NCBI GenBank assembly: GCA_017795105.1
Contig: CP051247.1
Span: 620,001-684,000 of the forward strand
From: Planctomycetaceae bacterium
GTDB taxonomy: Bacteria; Planctomycetota; Planctomycetia; Planctomycetales; Planctomycetaceae
Length of the DNA stretch: 64,000 nucleotides
Direction: 5' to 3'
Below the pieces are notes generated by a model. That model saw only the letters and a list, made by a program, of their open reading frames with translations. It made no database searches and had not been told where the DNA came from. Below, piece after piece: positions 9,479 to 21,068 of this stretch. A program made the translations under genes and the position numbers. Position 1 is the stretch's first letter. The number at the start of each line of letters is the position of its first letter.

Positions 9479-10648
9479 TTAAACATCACCGGTGCCAGCC
9501 GTGTTCAACGTGCGATATTGCCCGGGAGTAAGGGAATAGGCCCGTTTAAAGACGACACTGAAGTACTCTGGATGGACAAAACCGCACCGTTTTGCGATCT
9601 CCGGCAGTGTCAAATCGGTCTCGACGAGCAAATCACATGCGTGCTGCAGTTGCACTCGCCGAATTTCCGACTGCGGGGAGCGTCGCAGATACTTGCGAAC
9701 CCCGCGTTCCAGGGTGCTCCGGGAGACCGGCACCTCGGAGAGGATGTCTTCCACCCGCAGCCCGAAGAGCGCACGCTCCCGGATGATGCGTACCGCCGCA
9801 GCGATGTCCGGGTCGTCGATCGCGAGGATGTCGGTCGACTTGCGAGTCGTGATCCCGAGCGGTTCCACAATCTCCCGCTCTTGAGGACACGGCTGTCCAG
9901 CCATCAGTTGCTGCAGCAGCTCCGCCGATCGATATCCGATTCGCTCCGCATTCGGAATGACACTACTCAGCGGCGGATCGCAAAGTTCGCAGCGGATTGC
10001 GTCATTGTCGCATCCAATCACGGCTGCCTGCTCCGGGACCGCGAGGCCAGCTTCACAGCACGCGTCCAGAATCTGCTGACCACGAACGTCGTTGGCCGCC
10101 ATGATTCCGACCGGTTTCGGAAGACACTGTATCCAGGCCACGAGAGCCGCGAATTCGTCGTCCCAGCTCCGGCCGGCTGCGGGATCCCAGGGGGAATCGT
10201 AAATCTCCGCTTGGAATCCTGCATTGTGCAGGGAATCAGCGAAACCCTGCTTGCGAAGGTCCGACCATGATTCCTGCTCGAAACCGGCGAACGCAAAGTG
10301 GCGAAACTGCCGCTCAATCAGATGATCGGCCGCCATTCGCCCGATGCCGAAGTGATCGGCCCAGATCTGAGGCACGCCCAAAGCTCCCCAGCGATCGGTC
10401 AGATCGACCATCGGCAGTCCGGACTTACGAATTAGCTCGGCGAACTTCGGGCTTGTCGATCGACTAATGATTCCGTCCCCGCGCCAGTCATCCAGCCAGG
10501 CGGGCAGTCTCGTATTGAGATCGCGCTGTTGCAGGTAGATCGACCATGAAGCGTGCGCGTGCAGATAGCGCCGGATCCCGCGAAGGATCATCCGCCCAAA
10601 TTCACTGGACGATTCGACAAACAGGGCCACACGCGGACGCTCGGTCAT
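9479..10648 (-). CDS. XylR-type AraC-family transcriptional regulator
   Basis: 389 aa. The N-terminal about 270 residues have the LacI/periplasmic-binding-protein fold (RVALFVESSSEFGRMILRGI, ADHFGIGRMAADHLIERQ, PVGIMAANDVRGQQILDAC, AAVIGCDNDAIRC), which binds a sugar such as xylose in the type protein. The last about 100 residues are a double HTH of the AraC class (LRRSPQSEIRRVQLQHACDLL, LTLPEIAKRCGFVHPEYFSVVFKR). This architecture is strongly expanded in planctomycetes and usually controls nearby sugar genes; here the neighbours are an SGNH-like gene downstream and the divergent TIGR03546 gene. Effector and targets are unknown. Confidence 0.92.
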   Translation of the reverse strand: MTERPRVALFVESSSEFGRMILRGIRRYLHAHASWSIYLQQRDLNTRLPAWLDDWRGDGIISRSTSPKFAELIRKSGLPMVDLTDRWGALGVPQIWADHFGIGRMAADHLIERQFRHFAFAGFEQESWSDLRKQGFADSLHNAGFQAEIYDSPWDPAAGRSWDDEFAALVAWIQCLPKPVGIMAANDVRGQQILDACCEAGLAVPEQAAVIGCDNDAIRCELCDPPLSSVIPNAERIGYRSAELLQQLMAGQPCPQEREIVEPLGITTRKSTDILAIDDPDIAAAVRIIRERALFGLRVEDILSEVPVSRSTLERGVRKYLRRSPQSEIRRVQLQHACDLLVETDLTLPEIAKRCGFVHPEYFSVVFKRAYSLTPGQYRTLNTAGTGDV

Positions 10649-10846
10649 ACAGGTTCACATCGAGAGGAGATACCGGCTTTCGATCATGGCATTTTTACAA
10701 AGTGCGACGACAGAACAAACGCCCGGTCGGCGGGACGAACGGGATTACCGATATTTCTGATTAGGGGACCAGTAATCTTTGTGGGGAAGGTACGGGTTGT
10801 TCGCTCTCAGCATCATGAGCGGCCGGCTCGGGCAGAGGGGACGCGT

Positions 10847-11356
10847 ATGTTTTTCATTCAGTGCCTGCGGCTGTTTCTACGTTCGCTGACCGCGGAATGC
10901 TCGCATCGGGAAATCGCAGCCGGAATCGCTGGCGGGGTGCTGCTCGGACTCGTTCCCAAAGAGAACCTGCTGGCCGTCATGCTCATGATCGGCATCTCGT
11001 CGATCCGGTTGAGTCTGCCCGCTCTCTTTTTCAGCACGTTCCTGTTTTCCTGGATCGCAATCTCTCTCGACAGCGTCTGCTCTGCGATTGGCGAGTTTCT
11101 GCTGATGCATCAGGACCTGCAACCGCTCTGGATCTGGCTCTACAACCAGCCAATCGTTCCGTGGACCAATTTCAACAACACCATCGTGCTTGGATCTTTC
11201 GTGCTGGGAAGTGTGCTCGTGATGCCGACCTATTTCGCGGCCCTGCCTCTGGTGGAACGCTACGCTCCGGTCGTCATTCAGCGAATGCAGAAATACCGCC
11301 TCGCCACCTGGCTCTGGGGAGCGGAGTGGGCCGAACGTGTCCGCTCGGCGATCTGA
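10847..11356 (+). CDS. TIGR03546 family membrane protein
   Basis: 169 aa with several hydrophobic helices (AGIAGGVLLGLVPKENLLAVMLMIGIS, LPALFFSTFLFSWIAISL, IVLGSFVLGSVLVMPTYFAALPL). It matches what I remember of the TIGR03546 conserved hypothetical family, which is found next to TIGR03545 proteins, as here (41 bp to the next start). ATG 10847 has GAGGGG upstream; the open frame to 10553 is non-homologous. The motif GLVPKENLL resembles the DUF2062-type small membrane proteins. Biochemical function is unknown. Confidence 0.8.
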   Translation: MFFIQCLRLFLRSLTAECSHREIAAGIAGGVLLGLVPKENLLAVMLMIGISSIRLSLPALFFSTFLFSWIAISLDSVCSAIGEFLLMHQDLQPLWIWLYNQPIVPWTNFNNTIVLGSFVLGSVLVMPTYFAALPLVERYAPVVIQRMQKYRLATWLWGAEWAERVRSAI

Positions 11357-11396
11357 CCGTCTCTGTTCCGAATCATTCACTTCGTAGAGAGCAGCG

Positions 11397-13352
11397 ATGA
11401 CTCCGCAACACTCCCAGCCGTTTGAATTGCCGTCCGCCCAGCCCTATCGCCACTGCCAAGGCTCGGCCGAAATGGAACGCAAGAATCAGCTCCTGCGCAA
11501 CTCGGGCGAGAACACCGCTCCGAGTGAGTCGATCAAGCAAGAAAAGCCTCGTCGGAAGTCGATCGCCGTTCGCTGGGGTTACCTGGCACCCCGACTTGTT
11601 GCCGCCTGTTTGTGCTGGGCAGTCGTGACACTTGGCTTCGAGCCGCTGCTTCACTGGACAATCACCTCCAGCACCGGCGCAGCACTCGGAACCACGGTCG
11701 GTATCGATCAACTTGAGTCCGGATTCTTCAACACGCACCTGAACCTCGATCGCATTCAGATCGCCAGCAAAGACGAGTCGGGCGTTAACGCCGTGGAAAT
11801 CGCAGCGATCAACGTCCAGCTGAATCGGGATGCGCTGCTGCGAAAGAAGTTCGTCATCGATTACGCCACGATCGAGGATGTCCGCGTTAACACGGCCTCC
11901 ACACTCGACTTCAGCTCGACGACTGTTGAAGGGGAGGAGTGGTCTTTCCCGTTCCGCACACAGGTCGGTGTTCTCTCGGAGTTCGCACGCGGGGCAGCCG
12001 ACTCGTTCTTCGACACGCTGCTTTCCAAAGCGATCGACACTTATAATCCGAATCAACTCGAAACCGTTCAGCTGGCCGAACAGAAAAAGCACTTCTGGCA
12101 GGACCGCTTCAACGCCTATCGTCAGCAGTCGGAGTACCTCAAGCGAAGCATCGACTCGGTGAAGGCTGAGATCGAAACGATCAAGAAGTCGAACAATCCT
12201 CTTGAGCAAATCGAACGCTCGGCTCGCCTCGCGCGGCAGGTCGATGAGTTGATCGCGGAGAGCAAGCGGCTCAAAGAGGAGTTCATGGTGCTTCCGCAAC
12301 AGGCTCGAGTGGACCTGCAGGAACTCGAGGCGGCCAAGGACCGAGACCTGGCCTCGATCCGCAGTCAAATCGACGCGATTCCGCTCAACGCTGATGAACT
12401 GACCGCGGCGATCGTCGGACCGCAAGCGAAACAGCAGTTCGAAGAACTGGCCGCCTGGCTCGGCTTCGTGCAGCGATGCGTCGCCGTGGCGACCGAAGAT
12501 TACGAACCAGAGCGACAAACCGGTCGCACTATCGACTTCGACACCGCTGGCGACATCCCTCGATTTCTGCTGCGTCGACTCGACATGAACGGTCTGGCGA
12601 ATCTAAACGAACGCCAGGCGATCTTCTCGGGGCAGTTGTGCAACGTGACTCCCGCCGCGAGGAAGTATCCACAGCCGTTGACCTACCACCTTGAGTTAGC
12701 CCACGAAGGGAACTACATCATCGATGGACAGTGCGACTTCAGCCAGACCCCGCCTGTATTCGACCTCGTCGGCCACATGACAACCGACGACGTGCCAGTT
12801 CAGAGCATTGCCCGCAGCGAGAAGCTCACACTGGAGGCCCACACCGGCGAATTGATTGCCGACCTGCGTTTCCGACTCGCCGGCGACGACATTCAGGCAA
12901 CCGTCAACTGGCGTCAGAACAATGTCCACTTCGACGTCGACAGTTCGGTCAAAGTGCAGCCGACTCTACTGGCCGATCGCGGCGTGAAACCTTTCGCCCC
13001 CGTCGACTTACTGGCGACTGCGCTGGGAGCCGTCGAGCAGGTCGAAGGGGAAGTTCGACTGTCCGGCTCGATCCGTTCGCCACGAATTGAGCTTCAGTCT
13101 GATGTCGGACGCCACATCGTCGCTGGACTTCAACAGGGGTTTCAGCGGGAACTACAGTTACGAAAACTCGAGTTCACTCAACTGGCACAGAATGAAATTG
13201 AGCTCCAGACGCAGGCACTGACCCGAGAGATTGATGGCAAGTACCAGCAACTGCTCGCGGAACTTCGCGTCAACGAATCCCTGGCCAGTGGGCTTCTGGA
13301 ACGTGTCGCCGTGCGTCCGGCCAGTGGTGTCTTGAAGAGCATCTTTCGATAA
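11397..13352 (+). CDS. TIGR03545 family protein, AsmA-like
   Basis: 651 aa: a basic cytoplasmic N-terminus, one membrane segment at about residues 62-82 (LVAACLCWAVVTLGFEPLL), then a long periplasmic part. The start of that part (VGIDQLESGFFNTHLNLDRIQIA..., AVEIAAINVQLNRDALLRKKFVIDYATIEDVRV) has the repeating beta-strand pattern of AsmA/YicH-type envelope proteins. The middle (about 210-340) is a long coiled coil (SIDSVKAEIETIKKS, LIAESKRLKEEF). Partner of the TIGR03546 gene upstream, presumably co-transcribed. A role in envelope or lipid transport is suggested by the AsmA resemblance only. A later ATG (residue 26) is a possible alternative start. Confidence 0.8.
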   Translation: MTPQHSQPFELPSAQPYRHCQGSAEMERKNQLLRNSGENTAPSESIKQEKPRRKSIAVRWGYLAPRLVAACLCWAVVTLGFEPLLHWTITSSTGAALGTTVGIDQLESGFFNTHLNLDRIQIASKDESGVNAVEIAAINVQLNRDALLRKKFVIDYATIEDVRVNTASTLDFSSTTVEGEEWSFPFRTQVGVLSEFARGAADSFFDTLLSKAIDTYNPNQLETVQLAEQKKHFWQDRFNAYRQQSEYLKRSIDSVKAEIETIKKSNNPLEQIERSARLARQVDELIAESKRLKEEFMVLPQQARVDLQELEAAKDRDLASIRSQIDAIPLNADELTAAIVGPQAKQQFEELAAWLGFVQRCVAVATEDYEPERQTGRTIDFDTAGDIPRFLLRRLDMNGLANLNERQAIFSGQLCNVTPAARKYPQPLTYHLELAHEGNYIIDGQCDFSQTPPVFDLVGHMTTDDVPVQSIARSEKLTLEAHTGELIADLRFRLAGDDIQATVNWRQNNVHFDVDSSVKVQPTLLADRGVKPFAPVDLLATALGAVEQVEGEVRLSGSIRSPRIELQSDVGRHIVAGLQQGFQRELQLRKLEFTQLAQNEIELQTQALTREIDGKYQQLLAELRVNESLASGLLERVAVRPASGVLKSIFR

Positions 13353-13436
13353 TCGTTTGAGCTGTCGCGGGTGGTCGGCTACCTTGACCGATAACAATCC
13401 CTCTCCGACAGACAACTTCTTCGACAGGTGCCATTC

Positions 13437-14138
13437 ATGACTCGCATGCTCTGCCTACTCGCGTTGACCACGTGTTCGTTCGCCACCGTTCTGGCTGAAG
13501 ACTCGGCTCCGAGAAAGTTGAAGGGACTGCCGCTGCAGTTCACGGAAGACTTTTCAGACGGGGCAGACCAGTGGAAGACGACCGACTCATCAGCCTGGGA
13601 ACTTCAACAGGATGGTGATGATCAGGTTTTCGCTTTGACGAAAAAGAAAAGCAACTACGAGCCGCCTCATCGCTCGCCTTACAATCGGGCGATTCTCGAA
13701 GATCAGCAGTTCAGCGACGTCATTCTCGATGTTCAACTGCAGTCGACCTCTCCCGACTATAACCACCGTTCGCTCTGCCTGTTCTTCAACTACGTCGACG
13801 AGTCTCACTTCTACTATGTTCATTTCGGCAAGAAGACCGACGCCCACGCCAATCAGATTTTCATCGTCAATGACGCTCCCCGTGTCGCGATTTCGACCAA
13901 AACAACTCCCGGTACGAACTGGGACGATGAATGGCACCACGCCCGGGTCGTTCGCAAGGTCGATTCCGGAACGATCGAGATCTACTTCGACGACATGAAC
14001 GAACCTGTCATGACGGCCAAAGACGACACCTTCAAAACGGGTCGCGTTGGCATCGGCTCCTTCGATGATCCGGGCCGGTTCGATGACATCCGCATCTATG
14101 GAAAGAAAGTGGAGGGCGGAGGGATCATCGGCAAATAA
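13437..14138 (+). CDS. Secreted lectin-like (LamG/DUF1080-type) protein
   Basis: 233 aa with a clear Sec signal peptide (MTRMLCLLALTTCSFATVLAED). The mature part looks like a concanavalin-type beta-sandwich: FTEDFSDGADQWKTTD, DVILDVQLQSTSP, LCLFFNYVDESHFYYVHFG, DDEWHHARVVRKVDSGTIEIYFDDM and GRVGIGSFDDPGRFDDIRIYG. This pattern is shared by LamG and 3-keto-disaccharide-hydrolase-like (DUF1080) domains. A GTG three codons earlier is possible; the ATG at 13437 has AGG at better spacing. Probably carbohydrate binding or hydrolysis in the periplasm; the substrate is unknown. Confidence 0.75.
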   Translation: MTRMLCLLALTTCSFATVLAEDSAPRKLKGLPLQFTEDFSDGADQWKTTDSSAWELQQDGDDQVFALTKKKSNYEPPHRSPYNRAILEDQQFSDVILDVQLQSTSPDYNHRSLCLFFNYVDESHFYYVHFGKKTDAHANQIFIVNDAPRVAISTKTTPGTNWDDEWHHARVVRKVDSGTIEIYFDDMNEPVMTAKDDTFKTGRVGIGSFDDPGRFDDIRIYGKKVEGGGIIGK

Positions 14139-14174
14139 CCGAAGACCTCCGGCTGACACGGCTGGACCTACTGC

Positions 14175-15224
14175 ATGAATGCGACTCCATTCGTTCCCGA
14201 AACGCTGCTCATCACCGGCGGGTGTGGGTTCATCGGCTCCAATTTCATCCGGATGCTGCTCACCGATCCGCAGTTCGCCGAGGGGCAGTTTCGAATCGTC
14301 AATCTCGACAAGCTGACGTACGCCGGCAACCTCGAGAATCTGACCGACCTGGAGAACCATGAACGGTATCAGTTCGTCCATGGTGACATTGCCGATGCCG
14401 CTCTGGTAAATCAGCTGCTGAGCGACCACAACGTCGATACGGTCGTCAACTTCGCGGCAGAGTCACATGTCGACCGCAGCATTCTCGACTCTGGCCCGTT
14501 TGTTCAGACCAACATCGTCGGCACGCAGATCCTGCTCGATGCCTGCCGGCAGAACTCGGTCAAACGGTATCTCCAGGTGTCGACCGACGAGGTTTACGGC
14601 AGCCTCGGAGCGACGGGCTTCTTCACGGAGTCAACACCACTCGCTCCGAACAGTCCGTATTCCGCCTCGAAAGCCGCAGCGGACCTGCTCGTTCGCAGTT
14701 ACTGTCACACGTTCGGCTTTCCCGGAGTCATCACCCGCTGCTCGAACAACTACGGTCCCTATCAGTTCCCCGAGAAGCTGCTGCCGTTGTTTATCGCCAA
14801 CGCAATGGAAGATCGTCAACTCCCCGTTTATGGCGACGGGCGACAGGTTCGCGACTGGATTCATGTCAACGATCACTGCCGGGGCATCGCAGCCGCTCTG
14901 CGTCACGGAGCCCCCGGCGAGGTCTATAATTTCGGCGGCGAATGCGAACTGGAGAACCTGCGGCTGACCGAAACCTTACTTGAACTGCTCGATAAGCCAA
15001 AATCGCTGATCAAATTCGTGAAAGATCGGCCCGGACACGACCGCCGTTATGCAATCGACTGCTCGAAGGCCAAACGTGAACTTGGCTGGCAACCGCAGGT
15101 TCCCTTTGAAATGGGCCTGAAAGAAACGATCGACTGGTATCTCGAGCATCAGCGGTGGACAGATCGGATCCGCTCCGGCGAATACCGCATCTACTACGAC
15201 CAGCAGTATCGGGACAGGTCGTAG
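14175..15224 (+). CDS. rfbB: dTDP-glucose 4,6-dehydratase
   Basis: 349-aa extended short-chain dehydrogenase. The NAD-binding motif GGCGFIGSNFIRML is near the N-terminus, FAAESHVDRSI and TDEVYGS follow, and the catalytic Tyr-Lys pair is in SPYSASKAAADLL. Specific RmlB features are the DEVYGSLG segment and NNYGPYQFPEKLLPLFI. It converts dTDP-glucose to dTDP-4-keto-6-deoxyglucose for rhamnose and other deoxysugars in surface polysaccharide. The other rml genes are not next to it; ugd follows about 210 bp downstream, so both feed nucleotide-sugar pools. Confidence 0.95.
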   Translation: MNATPFVPETLLITGGCGFIGSNFIRMLLTDPQFAEGQFRIVNLDKLTYAGNLENLTDLENHERYQFVHGDIADAALVNQLLSDHNVDTVVNFAAESHVDRSILDSGPFVQTNIVGTQILLDACRQNSVKRYLQVSTDEVYGSLGATGFFTESTPLAPNSPYSASKAAADLLVRSYCHTFGFPGVITRCSNNYGPYQFPEKLLPLFIANAMEDRQLPVYGDGRQVRDWIHVNDHCRGIAAALRHGAPGEVYNFGGECELENLRLTETLLELLDKPKSLIKFVKDRPGHDRRYAIDCSKAKRELGWQPQVPFEMGLKETIDWYLEHQRWTDRIRSGEYRIYYDQQYRDRS

Positions 15225-15433
15225 AACCCGTTCGACCTGCAGCGGTCTCGCTTCGGTTTTGGCGATTGTCTATGATTCCCCAACCGACTTGTGCCGAGAT
15301 TTTCTGGAGAAGGTAGGTTGATTCCGTCCTACACGTCTGCGGCTTCCCGTCCGACGTTCGATCGGCCACGCTCACCAAGTCACATCAAGGATTGACCCGA
15401 TACCGCAGGCAGACGGTTCTGAACGAGGTTTTC

Positions 15434-16753
<1,320 letters not shown>

Positions 16754-16884
16754 CACTTCGCCAATCCTGCGATGCGATAGTGCCTTCGGCTTCCTTTGTC
16801 TTCAGGGAACTCGCCGCTACAATTCCATTTCCCCAATGAATTCCGCAGCAGAGGCTGCCAGTTTAGAAAAAGACCATTCGCACG

Positions 16885-18004
<1,120 letters not shown>

Positions 18005-18050
18005 TCGGACAAGAGCGACAATTCGAAACGATCTCGACGGGAAATACAGC

Positions 18051-19352
18051 ATGAACAGTTTCAGTATTGGCTCCAGGTTTTCGTCGCTGACACCTCTTCT
18101 GTGTCTGGCACTCGCCGTTTGCGTGGGTTGTCAACGTCCTCAGGAACCAGAAAACGGCTCCGGGGAAACCAGTCCCCGGCCGGAAGCGACCTCGACGTCG
18201 GCACCGGATGCGGCAGCAGAATCGACCGAGATCACCTATATCAATCCGCTCACCGCCGAAGAGATCGAACAGGGGCAAATCCTCCTCTTCGACAACGAGA
18301 CCCTCTTCGGCTGGCACAAGGTCAACGACGTCAACTGGGCGGTCGAAGACCAGGCGATTACCGCGGACAGCGGACCGATCGGGTTGCTGATGACCGACGT
18401 TCCCTTCGACGATTTTGAACTGACGCTCGATTTTAAGATGACCGGCGAAACCAATAGTGGCGTCTTCATTCGCTGTGCTCCGCAACCGAGCAAACCCGGC
18501 GGGGATTGTTACGAGATCAATCTGGCCGACACCCATCCCGAGGGGTTTGTTTCCGGCAGCCTGGTCGGACTCTCGGAGTTTGATCAGGGTGCTAAACACG
18601 GAGATGGCGAATGGCACCGGATGACCGTGACAGCCGTCGGCCGCAAGATCGACATCCAGATCGATGACGGCCCGACTCATACCTATGAAGATACCCGCGA
18701 GGAATGGCTGCAGTCAGGGCATATCGGCCTCCAGAAGAACAGTGGAGAGATCGCCTTTCGGGATATTCGCCTCCAACCGCTGAATCAGGAGCCGCTCTTC
18801 AACGGCACGGATTTGGCCGGCTGGAGCGAAGTGCCCGGCTCTCAGAGTGTGATCGACGTCGTGACCGGGACCATTCACGTCGTCAACGGCCCAGGTTTTC
18901 TTGAGACCGAGCAAACCTATAAAGATTTCGTGCTCCAGTTCGGAGCTAAGACCAATGCGGCAGAGCTCAATAGCGGTCTCTTCTTCCGGGCGATGCCGGG
19001 AACGGAAGAGAACCCGTCAAACGGCTATGAAGTCCAGATCCACAACGGCATGACCGACGGCAATCCGAACGAGCCTAACAATGCCGGAACCGGGGCAATC
19101 TTCCGCCGTGTCGAAGCTCGCCGCGTGGTCTCTTCAGACAACGAGTGGAGCACGATCACGCTGGTCGCAGCCGGCCCGCGAATCGCGACCTGGGTCAACG
19201 GGTATCCGGTCGTCAGCTGGGAAGACACCCGCGAGCCGGACGAAAACCCGCGCAAAGGAAAGCGACTTGAAGCCGGGCATCTGAGCCTGCAGGGTCACGA
19301 TCCGACGACGGACCTGAACTTCCGCAACATCCGGATCAACACTCTTCCGTAA
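18051..19352 (+). CDS. Lipoprotein with two DUF1080 (3-keto-disaccharide hydrolase-like) domains
   Basis: 433 aa. A lipoprotein signal (LLCLALAVCVGC, lipobox Cys at residue 26) anchors it to a membrane; a Ser/Thr/Pro/Ala linker follows. Two beta-sandwich domains come next, about 65-245 and 255-430, each with the DUF1080 order: an FDNETLFGWHKV / FNGTDLAGWSEV opening, a DFELTLDFKM / DFVLQFGAKT strand, NSGVFIRCAP / NSGLFFRAMP, and a closing strand (FRDIRLQPL / FRNIRINTL). The two copies look like an old internal duplication. The family hydrolyses 3-keto-glycosides and is greatly expanded in planctomycetes; specificity is unknown. It follows prfB by about 45 bp but is unrelated in function. Confidence 0.88.
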   Translation: MNSFSIGSRFSSLTPLLCLALAVCVGCQRPQEPENGSGETSPRPEATSTSAPDAAAESTEITYINPLTAEEIEQGQILLFDNETLFGWHKVNDVNWAVEDQAITADSGPIGLLMTDVPFDDFELTLDFKMTGETNSGVFIRCAPQPSKPGGDCYEINLADTHPEGFVSGSLVGLSEFDQGAKHGDGEWHRMTVTAVGRKIDIQIDDGPTHTYEDTREEWLQSGHIGLQKNSGEIAFRDIRLQPLNQEPLFNGTDLAGWSEVPGSQSVIDVVTGTIHVVNGPGFLETEQTYKDFVLQFGAKTNAAELNSGLFFRAMPGTEENPSNGYEVQIHNGMTDGNPNEPNNAGTGAIFRRVEARRVVSSDNEWSTITLVAAGPRIATWVNGYPVVSWEDTREPDENPRKGKRLEAGHLSLQGHDPTTDLNFRNIRINTLP

Positions 19353-19389
19353 GCAGCCCACTCGTGTTGAACACGGTATGGGCGGGCGA

Positions 19390-20556
19390 CTACCTGCCGA
19401 GTGCAAGATGCCATGCGATCTCGCAGGCATTCTCGAAACTCGGAAGATGCAGGCGTTCGCTCACGGTGTGAATGAACTCCTGGCCACAGCCGATGGTCAC
19501 TGTCGGCAATCCGTGCGATGAGATCCAGTTGGCGTCCAGTCCGCCATTGGAGATCCGCGTCTCGGGAGTGAGACCGGCTGCTTGAGCCGCTTCTTTGGCA
19601 GCCGAGACAACGGCGGAATCTTCATCGAGTACAAAGGCTTCGTACTTTGATCGCGATTTGAATTCGACCGAACCGCGTTCTCCACTGGCGTTGGTCAGCT
19701 TTTCCGCCGCAGCGACGAACGCGTTCTCGATCGTCTCCACTATCTCCTTTCGGAATTCCGGATCGTGACTGCGGGCTTCCGCGCGAATGGTAATTAAGTC
19801 CGTGACGACATTTGTCGCTGCCCCGCCGGCGATGTAGCCAATATTGCTCGTCCCTCGACCGTGCGGCTTCTCGACCAGTCCGAGCCAGCCCTGCTGCTCC
19901 AGTTCGGCAATCGCCATCGACGCAACGACAATCGCGGAGACTCCCTGCTCAGGATGAGCTCCGGCGTGACTGGCCAGCCCCCGAACGATAATGTCGATAT
20001 GCGTGTCGCCAGTGGCACCTCGGATCACGCTATGAGGGGGACCTCCATCGAAATTGAAACAGAGTTCCGGCTGTCGCAGCTCTTCCGGATCGACATATCG
20101 AGCTCCGACCAGTCCGATCTCTTCCTGGACGGTCCAGAGGAATGTTAATGGAGGATGTTCGGGCTTCTCTTCAAGAATTCGCAATAGCGTGGAAAGGATT
20201 ACCGCGGCTCCGGAACGATCGTCTCCTCCCAGTGCCGTCTCGGCAGATTCCGAGACGATATACTCACCATCGAGGATCGGGACGGCTCCTAAGCAGAGCG
20301 GCACCGTATCAACGTGTGCCATCAATAGCCGGCGTGGCCCCTCTGTTGTGCCTGGAAGTCTGACAATCAGATTTCCAATTTCACCAAAGCCAGCTCGCTT
20401 GTTCGCTTCATCATAAGAGATCAATTCAGGATCGAGCCCCGCCTCGAGCAACTTCTTCTCGATGGCCGCCAGAACCTGAGTTTCTTTTCCGCTCCCTCCG
20501 GAGATCCGGAGCAGGTCGAAAACGATTTCACGAGGATTAATGGAAGCGTTCGACAT
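19390..20556 (-). CDS. M20-family metallopeptidase, tripeptidase T-like
   Basis: 388 aa. Zinc-site motifs of the M20/PepT type are present in order: LLMAHVDTVP (His and Asp ligands), the bridging Asp in ALGGDDRSGAAV, catalytic Glu in TVQEEIGLVG, then NFDGG and a late His (IHTVSERLHLP). The inserted dimerisation domain (IDIIVRGLASHAGAHPEQG) fits as well. It probably cleaves small peptides in the cytoplasm, as no signal peptide is visible. ATG 20556 was chosen because AAGGA lies 8 nt before it; an upstream frame of 20 codons has no support. The convergent DUF1080 gene ends 37 bp away. Confidence 0.9.
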   Translation of the reverse strand: MSNASINPREIVFDLLRISGGSGKETQVLAAIEKKLLEAGLDPELISYDEANKRAGFGEIGNLIVRLPGTTEGPRRLLMAHVDTVPLCLGAVPILDGEYIVSESAETALGGDDRSGAAVILSTLLRILEEKPEHPPLTFLWTVQEEIGLVGARYVDPEELRQPELCFNFDGGPPHSVIRGATGDTHIDIIVRGLASHAGAHPEQGVSAIVVASMAIAELEQQGWLGLVEKPHGRGTSNIGYIAGGAATNVVTDLITIRAEARSHDPEFRKEIVETIENAFVAAAEKLTNASGERGSVEFKSRSKYEAFVLDEDSAVVSAAKEAAQAAGLTPETRISNGGLDANWISSHGLPTVTIGCGQEFIHTVSERLHLPSFENACEIAWHLALGR

Positions 20557-20601
20557 TGAGAGCATCCTTAGCGTTGCGAAACCAGCTGGCAGAAAGGCAC
20601 G

Positions 20602-20633
20602 AAAAAACCCCCGCATGGTAATTCAGGCGGGGG
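20602..20633 (-). terminator. Rho-independent terminator after the coiled-coil/winged-helix gene
   Basis: On minus: CCCCCGC stem, 12-nt loop, GCGGGGG, then a run of six Ts. It closes the 20688-21068 transcription unit. It lies only 46 bp before the start codon of the following peptidase gene, so that gene either has a promoter within this short gap or depends on read-through. Confidence 0.88.
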
Positions 20634-20687
20634 CATCTGTCACGGCTGCTCAGTGCAACCGAGAATGCGTGCGGACGTGCTCAGCGA

Positions 20688-21068
20688 TTAGGCGAGAACG
20701 TAGCGACCGGACTTTTCGTCCCGCGTCACCGATTCCGACTTATAGACGTTCTGATAGACAACGTTCTTGAAGTTGGAGCTGCTCGACCGATAGCCGGTCT
20801 TCTGGATGGCATCCGTCAATTCTGCCAGTCCGAGTCCTTTCTTGTTCTTTCCGAGCACTTCGATAATCACTTCTTCGAGGGACTTCTCGTTCTTGAAGCG
20901 TGTTCCGCCGCCATCTGCACCAGTGAGCTCAGCAATCTGCTGTTCCACCTCGGCAAGTTGTTCGGCCAGCTTCTCTCGTCGCTTCTGTAAAGAATTGACC
21001 TTGGACTGTTGCTGTCGCAGAAGTTGATGAATTTCGGCAACACTCAGCTGTTCAGTTACTTCCGCCAT
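20688..21068 (-). CDS. Coiled-coil protein with C-terminal winged-helix-like domain
   Basis: 126 aa. Residues about 8-50 form a coiled coil (VAEIHQLLRQQQSKVNSLQKR, EKLAEQLAEVEQQIAEL). After a Gly-rich joint, residues about 60-126 (SLEEVIIEVLGKNKKGLGLAELTDAIQKTGY, NFKNVVYQNVYKSESVTRDEKSGRYVLA) look like a small winged helix of the HARE-HTH/restriction-associated kind. Basic residues are frequent. AAGGA precedes the ATG and a strong terminator follows. I do not know a characterised member; a small nucleoid-type or regulatory DNA-binding protein is a reasonable guess. Confidence 0.8.
   Translation of the reverse strand: MAEVTEQLSVAEIHQLLRQQQSKVNSLQKRREKLAEQLAEVEQQIAELTGADGGGTRFKNEKSLEEVIIEVLGKNKKGLGLAELTDAIQKTGYRSSSSNFKNVVYQNVYKSESVTRDEKSGRYVLA

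Noticed and set aside
11373..12518. 381-codon minus ORF
   Set aside because: Antisense to the TIGR03545 gene; no motifs.
19363..19375. CGTGTT-G-AACACG palindrome between convergent genes
   Set aside because: Too short, no T run, and likely by chance; not called as a terminator.
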